Made by a program: the position numbers and the translations under genes
In this document: positions 1 through 9,536 of the stretch, in pieces
Numbering within the stretch: the stretch's first letter is position 1
How the letters are laid out: each line of letters starts with the position of its first letter
Source of the DNA: Methylocapsa sp. S129
Lineage (GTDB): Bacteria > Pseudomonadota > Alphaproteobacteria > Rhizobiales > Beijerinckiaceae
Assembly (NCBI RefSeq): GCF_009765995.1
Contig: NZ_LMUI01000060.1
Coordinates: 18,218 to 82,217, forward strand
DNA: 64,000 nt
Reading direction: 5' to 3'
The notes under the pieces: generated by a model
The model's database searches: none
What the model saw: only the letters and a program-made list of their open reading frames with translations
Told to the model about the DNA's origin: nothing

Positions 1-1597
1 GGAACGTCAACTGAGCCGCCACGACCGTGTAGAAGAAGTCCTGATCGCTGTAGGGATATACCGCGAATTTCTTTTGATCCGTCCCTTGCGCGAATAGCTG
101 ATCGCCTTCGCGCGTGATCGAGAAATAATATATCGACGTCAGCTGATAAATTCCGACATAGCGATCAAGAACGCTTGCATCCACTTTTATCGGCGTATGC
201 GGCGTGAGTTCTTCCGCGACGCGACGGTCAAAATCCGCCTCGAGCTGAGCGGCCGCTTCCGGCGTAATGCGTTCAAAAACCGTCGTGAGCCCATATTTGC
301 GGTGAATTGCACGCGTGACGTTTCCCGATGCGTCCGTGATAAAGGCGTCCTGTTCGACGGCGACGGCCTGGAAGAAATCATGCTCGGTGTAGGGATATTC
401 GGCGACAGGCGATTTGCCGGTGCGCCGGGTTAGCAGATGATCGTCTTCGCGCGTGACGGTCATGACCGACCCGCTCGCCCTATCCTCGTAGAAGCCGACG
501 TCGGCGTCGAGAAGCTTGGAATCGATCGTGATGCGCGGGTGAGGCGCTTGTTGCTGCTCCATGGTCGTCGCTTCATCTTGCGTCACGCCTGTCGAACTCG
601 CCGCCAGAGGGCTCGCCACGATAGCGGCGATCGGCAGGATCGCAGCGAGCAGCACGGCGCGAGCGCGCTTATCGAACGGCGTCGGAGCGCTCGGATCGGC
701 GAGAATACGCTCGATCCGAGCGGGCAGCGTAGCGGGGCGCGCCATCGGTATGCCGCTTGGGAGAATTGGCGAGCCGGAGGCCATTTCCAGGAGGATTTGC
801 GCATAGAGAGGCCGATCGCAAAGATCGCCGATCGCCTCGTCGTCGCTGACCGCCTCCGCGAGTTCGGACAATCTGCGCCGCAGCCACCAACTCAAAGGAT
901 TGAACCAGAAAATCGCTCTGTTCACGCTGGCTGCAAGCTGAACGTAGAAGTCGCCGCGCCGGACATGCGCCGCCTCGTGCGCGACAACGGCGGCGCGCTT
1001 CACCTGCGGCCACTCGGCATAAGCGAGCGGGAGCAGAATGATCGAACCGAAGGTTGCCGGGCCCTTGATGTCGAGGCTGACGCGGATGTCGCGCCCGCCT
1101 GTCCAGGACTCGCGAAGGGGCGTCGCTTTCCAGACGATGCGTCCGGTGATCGCGAGTCCTACGATCAATCGTGCGAGGAATATGCCGGCCGCCGCCGCAT
1201 AGGCGAACAGGGCGAGCGACCGCCAGTCGAAGAACGATGGGTCGCCCGCTCCGGTCGCCTGCGGCAAGGCCCCAAGATTCGCAGCGCCTCCTGCGGCCGC
1301 CGAAGCGTTGGCCGCGGCGGCGGACGTCGCGGGGGGCGCCATTTCGGGTCGTATATCGAGGCCGCCGAGAAGGCTCGGAAACATGCGATCAAGGCCCGTC
1401 GCGCTGAGAGGAACGGGAGGCAATATAGCCGCCACAATCCTGCTCGCGATTGGCATGGACAGGGAGACGATAAGAACGATCGTCCAGGCCGCCAACTGAA
1501 CGCGGGGATTGCGCAGAGGCGGCGTCCTGAGGCCAAACCAGACGACGATCGTCAGCACGAGAGTTCGCAGAGCTGCCTCCAGCAGCGCCTCCACCAT
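1..1597 (-). CDS. blaR1: BlaR1/MecR1-type M56 peptidase sensor, partial (C-terminus beyond window)
   Basis: The reading frame is open from an ATG at 1597 to the window edge, 532 codons without a stop. It starts inside the blaI stop (TGATG), so the two are translationally coupled. The first part has several hydrophobic segments typical of M56 membrane peptidases. A zinc-protease motif HEAAH lies at residues 207-211, followed by a region ending LAEAVSDDEA. After a further hydrophobic segment come two similar ~70-residue modules. Each has the pattern DxxxLDxxVGxY...ITREGDxL...YPYxxxDFF and resembles the C-terminal DUF3471-like domain of serine beta-lactamase-family hydrolases. Family role: a membrane sensor that cleaves the cognate BlaI repressor when a ligand is bound. 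A penicillin-binding transpeptidase domain is not visible in this part, so the ligand is unknown. The protein is incomplete here. Confidence 0.85.
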   Translation of the reverse strand, partial: MVEALLEAALRTLVLTIVVWFGLRTPPLRNPRVQLAAWTIVLIVSLSMPIASRIVAAILPPVPLSATGLDRMFPSLLGGLDIRPEMAPPATSAAAANASAAAGGAANLGALPQATGAGDPSFFDWRSLALFAYAAAAGIFLARLIVGLAITGRIVWKATPLRESWTGGRDIRVSLDIKGPATFGSIILLPLAYAEWPQVKRAAVVAHEAAHVRRGDFYVQLAASVNRAIFWFNPLSWWLRRRLSELAEAVSDDEAIGDLCDRPLYAQILLEMASGSPILPSGIPMARPATLPARIERILADPSAPTPFDKRARAVLLAAILPIAAIVASPLAASSTGVTQDEATTMEQQQAPHPRITIDSKLLDADVGFYEDRASGSVMTVTREDDHLLTRRTGKSPVAEYPYTEHDFFQAVAVEQDAFITDASGNVTRAIHRKYGLTTVFERITPEAAAQLEADFDRRVAEELTPHTPIKVDASVLDRYVGIYQLTSIYYFSITREGDQLFAQGTDQKKFAVYPYSDQDFFYTVVAAQLTF

Positions 1598-1977
1598 CAC
1601 GCCCTCCGTTGTTTCGCCTTGGCGATTTTCTCGGCCAGTCGCTGAAGCTGCGCGGAATCTAGCACAGCCGAATCGACCATGCCCACCAGGACCTCCTCGA
1701 CCGACCCATTGCACATCCAATCGATGATCCGTCTCACCGCCCTCGCCGCGACTTCGCCTCGGCTTTCCGCTGCCGCGAAGACATAGGTGCGCCCGCGAAC
1801 CGAGTGGGTGACAAATCCCTTGTCTTCAAGCCGCTTAAGGACGGTTCGGACGGTCGATTCCTTCAGTCGTCGCGGCAAGCGCTCGCGGACCGTATCGGCC
1901 GTCAACGGACCCGACGCCCATACGAGCTGCATCACTTCACGCTCCAGGCCGCCCAAATCGGTTGAGATTTCCATCAT
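1597..1977 (-). CDS. blaI: BlaI/MecI/CopY-family transcriptional repressor
   Basis: This gene encodes 126 residues from the ATG at 1977 (MMEISTDLGGLE...), the normal length for BlaI. The frame is open further upstream to 2034, but that would run into the divergent efflux gene, and an AGAGG-like ribosome site precedes 1977. The winged-helix core reads LEREVMQLVW...TVRTVLKRLEDKGFV, the typical BlaI DNA-binding pattern, followed by a C-terminal dimerisation helix region. The family represses divergent or downstream genes until the partner peptidase cleaves it. The partner gene follows directly with a one-base overlap. The intergenic region shared with the RND pump operon carries dyad symmetry, so the pump is a candidate target. 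Confidence 0.9.
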   Translation of the reverse strand: MMEISTDLGGLEREVMQLVWASGPLTADTVRERLPRRLKESTVRTVLKRLEDKGFVTHSVRGRTYVFAAAESRGEVAARAVRRIIDWMCNGSVEEVLVGMVDSAVLDSAQLQRLAEKIAKAKQRRA

Positions 1978-1984
1978 TGCTCTG

Positions 1985-2019
1985 CTATCCTCTGTAGTGC
2001 TACTTACCGTAGCGGATAG
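1985..2019. promoter_or_regulatory. Nested dyads between blaI and mdtA, candidate BlaI operator
   Basis: In the 66 bp between the divergent starts, CTATCC (1985-1990) is mirrored by GGATAG (2014-2019), a perfect 6-bp inverted repeat 23 bp apart. Inside it lies GTAGTGCTAC (1994-2003), with GTAG and CTAC arms two bases apart. That layout resembles the short dyads bound by BlaI/CopY repressors. Binding is inferred, not shown. Confidence 0.4.
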
Positions 2020-2043
2020 TTGTGGGCCGCACAAGATTGGGCA

Positions 2044-3240
2044 ATGGCGTTGGACGGAGCGAGGTCGCTATCAACGATGCGGGGCGCTTTGGTCATCACT
2101 GGACTTCTGGCCCTGATCGCCGGGAGCTGGGTTTATCTCGACGAGAGACCTCTCGTCTGGGTCGCGGGCGTCTGGCGTTCAACGTCGACGGACGCCGTTG
2201 TGACGCCGCCGCCGCCGATCTCAGTTACGGTCGAGGCCGCCCGAAAGGAACTCGCGCCCATTTATCTATCGACCATCGGCACCGTGCAGGCCTTCAATAC
2301 CGTCAGCGTCAAGACCCAGGTGGATGGTCAGATCACGGAGATATTGTTCCAAGAGGGGCAGGACGTAAAGGCCGGAGATAGACTGGCGATCATTGATCCC
2401 CGGCCATACCAGGCTCGCCTGGATCAGCAAATTGCCGCCCGGATGCGCGACCAGGCGCTGCTGAAGGGCGCTGAGCTTGATCTGGCTCGATACGAAGAAC
2501 TGGTGAAGAAGAGCTTCGCCACGCAGCAACAGGTCGACCAGCAACAAGCGCAGGTCGGACAATATCAAGGCTCGGTGCTGAACGACGAGGCGCAAATAGA
2601 CTATGCGCGCACGCAGCTCGGTTTCACCACGATCGCCTCGCCGATCGATGGGCGGGTCGGCATCCGCCAGGTCGACATCGGAAATTTTGTGCGCGCCGCC
2701 GATGGCGCCTCGATCGTCGTCATCGCCCAGTTGCGGCCGATCTCGGTGATCTTCACGGCATCGGCGGATGCGGTGGCGCGCAGCAAGCTAAGCCTCGGCG
2801 CGATGCATGTCCCCGTCATCGCTCTTGGCCAGGACGGCGTCACGGAGCTCGATCGCGGATTTGTCGAGATGGCCGACAATCAGGTCGATCAAACGACGGG
2901 AACGATCAAGCTTAAGGCTGCCTTCCCCAATGAGGTGTTGAAGCTCTGGCCAGGTAATTTCGTCAATGGGCGGCTCATCGTCGAGACACGGCGCGACGGC
3001 GTGACCGTTTCGTCCGCGGCGGTGCGTCACGGCCCACGCTGCGACTTTGCCTGGATCGTGCGAGCCGACGAGACCGCTGCGACACGGTGCGTGACGGCCG
3101 GGCAGGCGTTTGCCGGCCGCACCTTGATCGAAAAGGGTCTGGCGGTTGGGGATCGGGTGGTCGTGGATGGACAGTATCGCCTTGAGGAGGGCAGCAAAGT
3201 TGAGGCGCGACCGCCGGCGCCGACGAAGCCGACGGGGTAG
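2044..3240 (+). CDS. mdtA: RND efflux periplasmic adaptor (MdtA/HlyD family)
   Basis: A membrane-fusion protein that would link the inner-membrane RND pumps encoded next to it with an outer-membrane channel. An N-terminal hydrophobic anchor (MRGALVITGLLALIAG) is followed by the lipoyl half motif VSVKTQVDGQITEILFQEG. Next come an alpha-helical hairpin rich in Q/A and the second lipoyl half (TIASPIDGRVGIRQVDIGNFV). The beta-barrel and membrane-proximal regions end at LEEGSKVEARPP. Start choice is uncertain: the ATG at 2044 gives 398 residues, while the ATG at 2077 begins right at the hydrophobic anchor and gives 387. The frame is also open upstream from a TTG at 2020. The following mdtB-like gene starts 6 bp after the stop. 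No TolC-type gene is nearby. Confidence 0.9.
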   Translation: MALDGARSLSTMRGALVITGLLALIAGSWVYLDERPLVWVAGVWRSTSTDAVVTPPPPISVTVEAARKELAPIYLSTIGTVQAFNTVSVKTQVDGQITEILFQEGQDVKAGDRLAIIDPRPYQARLDQQIAARMRDQALLKGAELDLARYEELVKKSFATQQQVDQQQAQVGQYQGSVLNDEAQIDYARTQLGFTTIASPIDGRVGIRQVDIGNFVRAADGASIVVIAQLRPISVIFTASADAVARSKLSLGAMHVPVIALGQDGVTELDRGFVEMADNQVDQTTGTIKLKAAFPNEVLKLWPGNFVNGRLIVETRRDGVTVSSAAVRHGPRCDFAWIVRADETAATRCVTAGQAFAGRTLIEKGLAVGDRVVVDGQYRLEEGSKVEARPPAPTKPTG

Positions 3241-3246
3241 CGCGAC

Positions 3247-6200
3247 GTGAACCTCTCTCGCCCCTTCATCCTGCGACCGATCGCCACCACGCTGCTGGTC
3301 GCGGCGACCGTGCTGCTGGGGATCATCGGCTATGCGCTCTTGCCTGTCGCGGCTTTGCCGGAAGTCGACTTCCCAACGATCCAGGTCGTGACCGGCTACC
3401 CCGGCGCATCGCCGGACGTTATGGCGACGTCGGTGACGGCGCCGCTCGAGCATTTTTTCGGCCAGATCGCCGGCTTGACGTCGATGAATTCGACGAGCTC
3501 GGAAGGCGTGAGCCAGATCACGCTGCAATTCAATCTGTCTCGCCGCATCGATTCGGCGGCGCAGGACGTGCAGGCCCAGATCAACGCCTCTGCCGATTGG
3601 GTGCCGACCGCCGAACTCCCCAATCCTCCGACCTACCGCGAGGTCAACCCGGCCGATACGCCGGTGCTGATCCTTGCTCTGACCTCCGACACGCTGCCGC
3701 TGCACATTGTGGACGATTACGCCGAAACGGTCCTCGTGCAAAAGCTGTCGCAGATCGACGGCGTCGGCGAAGTGACCGCGGAAGGCGGTCAAAGGCGCGC
3801 GGTGCGGCTGGAGGTCAATCCCGCCAAACTGGCGGGGCTCGGACTCTCGATGGAGGATGTCCGCCTTGCGGTCGCGGCAACCACTTCGGACCTGCCGAAG
3901 GGCAGTCTGAATGGCGAGCGCCAGGCGTTTCAGATCGGCTCCAATGATCAGCTTTTCGTCGCCGACGCCTATCTGAACGCCGTGATCGCCTATCGCAACG
4001 GCGCGCCGGTCCTGCTGCGCGACGTCGGCGTCGCCATCGACGGCGTCGAGGACGCCGAATTGGCGGGGTGGTACGCTTCAAGCCGGGCGCTCAGGGACGG
4101 AAAGCCGGCGATCATCCTCGATATTCGGCGCCAGCCCGGCGCCAATATCATCGAGGTCGTCGACGCCATCCACGCGCTTTTGCCGAGGCTGCGGTCGTCG
4201 CTGCCGCCAGGGCTCAAGATCGATGTGGTGACCGACCGAACGACCACCATCCGGGCGGCGATCGCCGACGTGAAATTCACGCTGGCGCTGACCGTGGCGC
4301 TGGTCGTGATGGTGATCTTCGTTTTCCTCCGGAAACTTTGGGCCACGGTGATTCCCAGCGTCGCGTTGCCGGTGTCGCTCGTCGCCACCTTCGGCGGCAT
4401 GGCGTTATTCGGCTTCAGCCTGGACAATCTCTCGTTGATGGCGCTGACGGTCGCGTCGGGTTTCGTAGTCGACGACGCGATCGTGATGATCGAAAATATC
4501 GTCCGGCACATTGAGAACGGCGAACCTCCTGTGGAGGCCGCGCTGAAGGGCGCGCGACAGATCGGCTTCACGGTCGTCTCGCTGACCATATCGCTGATCG
4601 CGGTGTTCATCCCATTGTTGCTGATGGGCGGCGTGGTCGGCCGGCTGTTTCGCGAATTCGCCATCACTCTGTCCGTGGCTGTCGTCATCTCCGGCGTCGT
4701 GTCATTGACGCTGACGCCGATGATGTGCGCGAAACTGCTGCGCGCCGAAGAGCAGGAGCCCCATCGCGGCGCCTTATTCCGCTGGACCGAGCGAGGCTTT
4801 GCGCGAATGCTGGCTGGCTATGAAGTCGGCTTGAACTGGGTGCTTCGCCATCAGGCGCTGACGCTGGCGTTCAGCATCGCCACCCTCCTGGCGACGGTCA
4901 TTCTGTACGGCGCTGTCGCCAAGGGTTTTCTGCCAGAGCAGGACACGGGGCTTTTGGTCGGCGTCACCGACGCCGCGCAGGACATCTCCTTCCCGGCGAT
5001 GCAAGCGCGGCAGCAGGCCGTGGCGGAGATCGTGGCGCACGACCCGGCCGTGATCGCGGTGGATAGTTTCGTCGGCGCCGGCTCGGTCAACCCGACGTTG
5101 AATAGCGGACGGCTCTACATCAACATCGGGGCGCCGGACCGGCGCGCCGACCGGCTCGCCGCGGTGATGACGCGGCTGCAACTGGCGGCGGCGCAGGTCC
5201 AAGGCGTCACTCTTCATCTGCAGCCAGCGCAAGACATTCAGATCGAAACGCGCACGTCGCGCACCCAATATCAATACGTGCTGCAAGACCTCGATGCGAC
5301 GGAGTTGCGGTTATGGAGCGGCAGGCTGCTCGCGGCGCTGCGAACGCGCCCGGAACTCGCAGATGTCGCGAGCGACTCGCAGGACGACGGCCAGCAGATG
5401 ACCTTGTCAATCGACCGGCAGGCGGCCGCGCGTTATGGGGTGACGCTCGCTGCGATCGATCAGACTTTGTATGACGCCTTTGGCCAGCGTCAGATCGCCA
5501 CCGTCTATGCGCAGGCCGAGCAATATCACGTCGTCATGGAGGTCGACCCGGCGTTCCGACAGGATCCCGGCGTTCTGGATAAGCTGTTCGTCACCGCCTC
5601 CGCCGCTCAGGCCTCCGGCGCCCCTGATCAGTCGGCTGGCGTCGGGCCGGGCTTTCATCAGGCGTCGGCGCCCGTGCCGCTCTCCGCCTTCGCCCGGATG
5701 GAGCGGAGCAACGCGCCGCTTCTGATCACCCACCAAGGGCTCTTCCCCTCGACGACTTTGTCTTTCAATCTTGCGCCCCGGGTCTCCCTTGGTCAGGCGG
5801 TCGCGGCGCTTCATGCGGCGGAGGCGACTGTCGGAATGCCCGACAGCGTCGCCACCAATCTCGCGGGTAGCGCCGCGGCCTTCGCGGATTCGCTGACCAG
5901 CGAAAAGGTGCTGATCGCAGCGGCGATCGTCACCGTCTATATCGTGCTCGGCGTGCTCTACGAGAGTTTCATCCACCCGATCACGATTCTCTCCACCTTG
6001 CCTTCGGCTGGCGTCGGCGCGCTTCTCGCCCTGATGGCGTTTGGCTATGACCTCGACGTGATTTCGCTTATCGGAATCATTCTCCTCATCGGCATCGTCA
6101 AGAAGAACGCCATCATGATGGTGGATTTCGCTCTGGAGGCGGAGCGCGAGGGCGGCCTTGCGCCGGAGCAGGCCATTCATCAAGCCTGCATCCTGCGCTT

Positions 6201-6432
6201 TCGGCCGATCATGATGACGACAATGGCGGCGCTGCTCGGCGCGCTGCCGCTGGCGGTCGGTCAAGGCGTCGGAGCGGAACTGCGGCAGCCGCTGGGCGTC
6301 GCCATCGTCGGCGGGCTCCTCGTCTCGCAGGCGCTGACCCTCTACACGACGCCGGTCATCTACCTCGCCTTCAGCGGCATGCAACGAAGCATAGGCAAGC
6401 GCGCGCGCCTCCTCGCGCGCCTGACGTCATGA
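3247..6432 (+). CDS. mdtB: RND multidrug efflux permease, MdtB type
   Basis: An inner-membrane resistance-nodulation-division pump of 1061 residues, close to the usual 1040. The N-terminus reads FILRPIATTLLVAATVLLGI, typical of MdtB/MdtC. The periplasmic porter domain has the YPGASPDVMATSVTAPLE motif. The proton-relay Asp pair in the TM4 motif GFVVDDAIVMIEN is at residues 409-410, and VKKNAIMMVDFA marks TM10. Two repeated halves each contain six transmembrane segments. MdtB and MdtC normally form a heterotrimer. This gene overlaps the next one by four bases (ATGA at 6429). Substrates cannot be read from sequence; relatives export bile salts, novobiocin and other amphiphiles. Confidence 0.92.
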   Translation: MNLSRPFILRPIATTLLVAATVLLGIIGYALLPVAALPEVDFPTIQVVTGYPGASPDVMATSVTAPLEHFFGQIAGLTSMNSTSSEGVSQITLQFNLSRRIDSAAQDVQAQINASADWVPTAELPNPPTYREVNPADTPVLILALTSDTLPLHIVDDYAETVLVQKLSQIDGVGEVTAEGGQRRAVRLEVNPAKLAGLGLSMEDVRLAVAATTSDLPKGSLNGERQAFQIGSNDQLFVADAYLNAVIAYRNGAPVLLRDVGVAIDGVEDAELAGWYASSRALRDGKPAIILDIRRQPGANIIEVVDAIHALLPRLRSSLPPGLKIDVVTDRTTTIRAAIADVKFTLALTVALVVMVIFVFLRKLWATVIPSVALPVSLVATFGGMALFGFSLDNLSLMALTVASGFVVDDAIVMIENIVRHIENGEPPVEAALKGARQIGFTVVSLTISLIAVFIPLLLMGGVVGRLFREFAITLSVAVVISGVVSLTLTPMMCAKLLRAEEQEPHRGALFRWTERGFARMLAGYEVGLNWVLRHQALTLAFSIATLLATVILYGAVAKGFLPEQDTGLLVGVTDAAQDISFPAMQARQQAVAEIVAHDPAVIAVDSFVGAGSVNPTLNSGRLYINIGAPDRRADRLAAVMTRLQLAAAQVQGVTLHLQPAQDIQIETRTSRTQYQYVLQDLDATELRLWSGRLLAALRTRPELADVASDSQDDGQQMTLSIDRQAAARYGVTLAAIDQTLYDAFGQRQIATVYAQAEQYHVVMEVDPAFRQDPGVLDKLFVTASAAQASGAPDQSAGVGPGFHQASAPVPLSAFARMERSNAPLLITHQGLFPSTTLSFNLAPRVSLGQAVAALHAAEATVGMPDSVATNLAGSAAAFADSLTSEKVLIAAAIVTVYIVLGVLYESFIHPITILSTLPSAGVGALLALMAFGYDLDVISLIGIILLIGIVKKNAIMMVDFALEAEREGGLAPEQAIHQACILRFRPIMMTTMAALLGALPLAVGQGVGAELRQPLGVAIVGGLLVSQALTLYTTPVIYLAFSGMQRSIGKRARLLARLTS

Positions 6433-9400
6433 TCGGCGCGCTCTGCATAAGGCGCCCGGTGGCGACGATTTTGCTGACGCTGGGCGTTCTGATGCTCGGC
6501 GTGCTGGCCTACGCCAGCCTTCCGATCGCCGCGCTGCCGAGCGTCGACCGGCCGACCGTGAGCGTCTACGCCTATTTGCCGGGCGCGAGCCCCGACACGA
6601 TGGCGACCTCCGTCGGCGTCCCGCTGGAGCGTCAGCTTGGCGTCATTCCCGGCATCGCAGAGATGGCGTCGCTCAGCTCGGCCGACGGCGAAGAAATCGA
6701 TATCCAATTCACGCTGCAGAAGACGCTGGATAGCGCCGCTGGCGCTGTGCAGGCGGCGATCAACGCGGCGCTGCCCAATCTGCCGCATGACCTGCCCCAG
6801 CCTCCCACCTATTACAAGGCCGATCCAGGCGGCGTCCCCATGATCGTGCTCGCCCTGACGTCCGATGTGCTTGAGCCGGGAGAGGTCTACGACGTCGCCG
6901 ATAGCGTGGTCGCGCAAAAGCTGTCGCGGATCGCGGGCGTGTCGCGCGTGGTGATCAGCGGCGCGGAACGCGCCGCGGTGCGGGTGCGCGTCAATCCAAA
7001 GCGCCTGGCCGATATGGGATTGTCGCTTGAGATCGTCCGGACGGCGATCGACACGGCGACCCGTGAAATGCCTAAAGGCCATATCGACTACGGCGGACAA
7101 AGGCTTTCGCTCGCCGCCAATGATCAACTTTATCGCGCCGACGACTTTCGGCGCATAGCCGTGACCTGGCGGAATGGCGCGCCGGTGTTGCTTGGCGAAC
7201 TCGCCGAGGTCACGGACAGCGTGCTGAACGATCTGCAGGCCGGATGGTTCGATCGCAAGTCCGCCGTGACCGTGCTCGTTTTTCGTCAGCCTGACGCCAA
7301 TATCGTTGCGACGGTCGATCAGGTCCTCGCGGCGCTGCCGGAACTCCAACATTTCATGCCGCCCTCGATCAAGGCGGATGTCGTATTCGATCGCACCGCC
7401 TTGATACGCGCTTCGGTGGCGGATGTGCAGCGCACCATCGGCATCGCTATCGTTCTCGTAATTATGGTCATCGCCTTGTTCGTCCGCCGCCTGTCGGCGA
7501 CAATGATCCCGGCGGTTACAATCCCCGTCGTCCTTGCAGGCACGCTCGCGGCGATGTCGGCGCTCGGCTACAGTCTCGACAATCTTTCGCTCATGGCGCT
7601 GACTATCGCTGTCGGCTTCGTTGTCGACGACGCGGTGATCATCATCGAGAATGTCATCCGCCGCATGGAGGAGGGGAGTGCGGCGCCCCAGGCCGCCTTG
7701 GCGGCCTGCGCGCAGTTGAGCTGGACCATCGTCTCGATCACGGCGGCATTGATCGGAGCGCTCATTCCGGTGCTGTTCATGCCGGACATTGTCGGGCGCT
7801 ATTTCAGGGAATTCGGATTAACGCTCGTCACCGCGATCGTGCTGTCAGCCGTTATCTCTTTGACGCTCACGCCGATGATGTGCGCTCGGCTCCTGGGGCG
7901 CTCTCAGGCCCGCTACGCTGCTGGCCGCGACGAGGCCCGATGGGCTCGGATCGCTGGATTGCCGGAAGCGGCCTATGGCCGCTGCCTCGATTGGTGTTTG
8001 CGCCGCCGCGCCACATGCCTTGTGGCGACCCTGCTGATCGCCGTGGCCACATTCTCGCTCTATTGGATTCTGCCCAAGGGATATATGCCGACGCAGGACA
8101 CCGGGGTGTTGCACATCCGCGCCATCGCCAACCCCAGCATTTCTTTCGTCGAGATGGAGCGGCTTCAACAGGAGGCGAACGATATCGTTCTGGCCGATCC
8201 CGCGGTCGACGCCGTAAGCTCCTATATCGGCGGCGTGATGAGCTGGGGCGATCTTTGGATCGGTCTCAAACCTCCGAATGTTCGAGGCGAATCGATCCAG
8301 ACGGTGATCGACAGGCTTCGCCCTCGATTGCAAAAGATCGAAGGCCTGCGCGTTTTCCTGAATCCTGTGCAAGACCTGAATGTCGGGCTCGGCGGCTCGG
8401 CCTCTCGCTATCAATATCGGGTTACGGGGACCGACGTCGACGAAGTCGTTCGCGCCGGCGAGGCGCTGCGCCAACGCATGATCCATATGCCTGAGCTCGT
8501 TGACGTTATCAGCAACGTCGATACGCGCGCCGGACTTCAGGCTGGCCTGGCGGTCGATCGCGTCCAGGCGGGCCGGTTCGGCATCACGCCGCTGGCCATC
8601 GACAATGCGCTGTATGACGCCTTTGGTCAGCGTCAGGTCGGCCTCATCTATCTGCCGCTGAGCTATTCCAGGGTCGTGATGGAAGTCGATCCGCGGTTCC
8701 AAGGCGATCCGTCGAGTTTCGACAATCTTTTTGTGCCCGGCGCGAGCGGCGCCCAGGTGCCTTTGGCCGAACTCACCGAACTCTGGCGGGCGCATGCCCC
8801 GATGTGGGTGCGTCACGCTCAGCAGTTCCCGACGATGACCATTTCCTTCGACACCAAATCGGGCGTGTCGATTGGCCAGGCGATCGCGGCGATACGCGCC
8901 ATGCAGGCGAAGCTCTCAATTCCCGACGATCTCAAGACGGAGTTTACCGGCGAAGCGGGCGAGGCGAGCAAGTCCGGCGCGGCTCAGCTTCTGCTGTTCG
9001 TGGGCGCGGTCTTCGCCATCTACGTCGTGCTTGGAACGCTCTATGAGAGCTACGCCCATCCGCTCACCATTCTGTCGACTTTGCCGTCAGCTTCGTTCGG
9101 CGCCGTTCTCGCCCTGTGGGCGACGCGCACGGAATTCAACGTCATGACGGCGATCGCCTGCATTCTCGTGGTCGGCATGGTGATGAAGAACGCCATATTG
9201 ATGGTGGACTTTGCGATCACCGCGGAGCGCACGGATGGATTGTCGGCGATCGACGCCATGAGGCGCGCCGCGCCTCAACGCCTGAGGCCCATTGTCATGA
9301 CCATGCTGGTTGCCATACTGAGTGCGCTGCCGCTTGCCTTGGGGCAGGGCCCCGGACACGAACTGCGCCAGCCTATGGGAATTGCAATTGTGGGCGGCCT

Positions 9401-9536
9401 GCTTGTTTCCCAGTTCCTGACGCTCTTCACCACGCCGCCGATCTATGTGCTGATCGATGAAATCGGCGCCGCGTCGTTTGTCCGGCGGAGGAAGGTCGCT
9501 AGAAATCTGGTCGGCGCCGCGGCAAGTCATATTTGA
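6429..9536 (+). CDS. mdtC: RND multidrug efflux permease, MdtC type
   Basis: The second RND permease, 1035 residues, translationally coupled to the first. Conserved features match its partner: CIRRPVATILLTLGVLMLGV at the N-terminus, YLPGASPDTMATSVGVPLE in the porter domain, and the TM4 relay pair Asp400-Asp401 in GFVVDDAVIIIEN. MVMKNAILMVDFA lies in the C-terminal half. Two different RND proteins behind one adaptor is the hallmark of MdtABC-type heteromeric pumps. The operon ends here with no clear hairpin and no outer-membrane factor gene. Confidence 0.92.
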   Translation: MIGALCIRRPVATILLTLGVLMLGVLAYASLPIAALPSVDRPTVSVYAYLPGASPDTMATSVGVPLERQLGVIPGIAEMASLSSADGEEIDIQFTLQKTLDSAAGAVQAAINAALPNLPHDLPQPPTYYKADPGGVPMIVLALTSDVLEPGEVYDVADSVVAQKLSRIAGVSRVVISGAERAAVRVRVNPKRLADMGLSLEIVRTAIDTATREMPKGHIDYGGQRLSLAANDQLYRADDFRRIAVTWRNGAPVLLGELAEVTDSVLNDLQAGWFDRKSAVTVLVFRQPDANIVATVDQVLAALPELQHFMPPSIKADVVFDRTALIRASVADVQRTIGIAIVLVIMVIALFVRRLSATMIPAVTIPVVLAGTLAAMSALGYSLDNLSLMALTIAVGFVVDDAVIIIENVIRRMEEGSAAPQAALAACAQLSWTIVSITAALIGALIPVLFMPDIVGRYFREFGLTLVTAIVLSAVISLTLTPMMCARLLGRSQARYAAGRDEARWARIAGLPEAAYGRCLDWCLRRRATCLVATLLIAVATFSLYWILPKGYMPTQDTGVLHIRAIANPSISFVEMERLQQEANDIVLADPAVDAVSSYIGGVMSWGDLWIGLKPPNVRGESIQTVIDRLRPRLQKIEGLRVFLNPVQDLNVGLGGSASRYQYRVTGTDVDEVVRAGEALRQRMIHMPELVDVISNVDTRAGLQAGLAVDRVQAGRFGITPLAIDNALYDAFGQRQVGLIYLPLSYSRVVMEVDPRFQGDPSSFDNLFVPGASGAQVPLAELTELWRAHAPMWVRHAQQFPTMTISFDTKSGVSIGQAIAAIRAMQAKLSIPDDLKTEFTGEAGEASKSGAAQLLLFVGAVFAIYVVLGTLYESYAHPLTILSTLPSASFGAVLALWATRTEFNVMTAIACILVVGMVMKNAILMVDFAITAERTDGLSAIDAMRRAAPQRLRPIVMTMLVAILSALPLALGQGPGHELRQPMGIAIVGGLLVSQFLTLFTTPPIYVLIDEIGAASFVRRRKVARNLVGAAASHI

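Noticed and set aside
437-1645. 402-codon plus-strand open frame
   Set aside because: It is the antisense shadow of the blaR1-type gene, has arginine-rich low-complexity content and no family motif.
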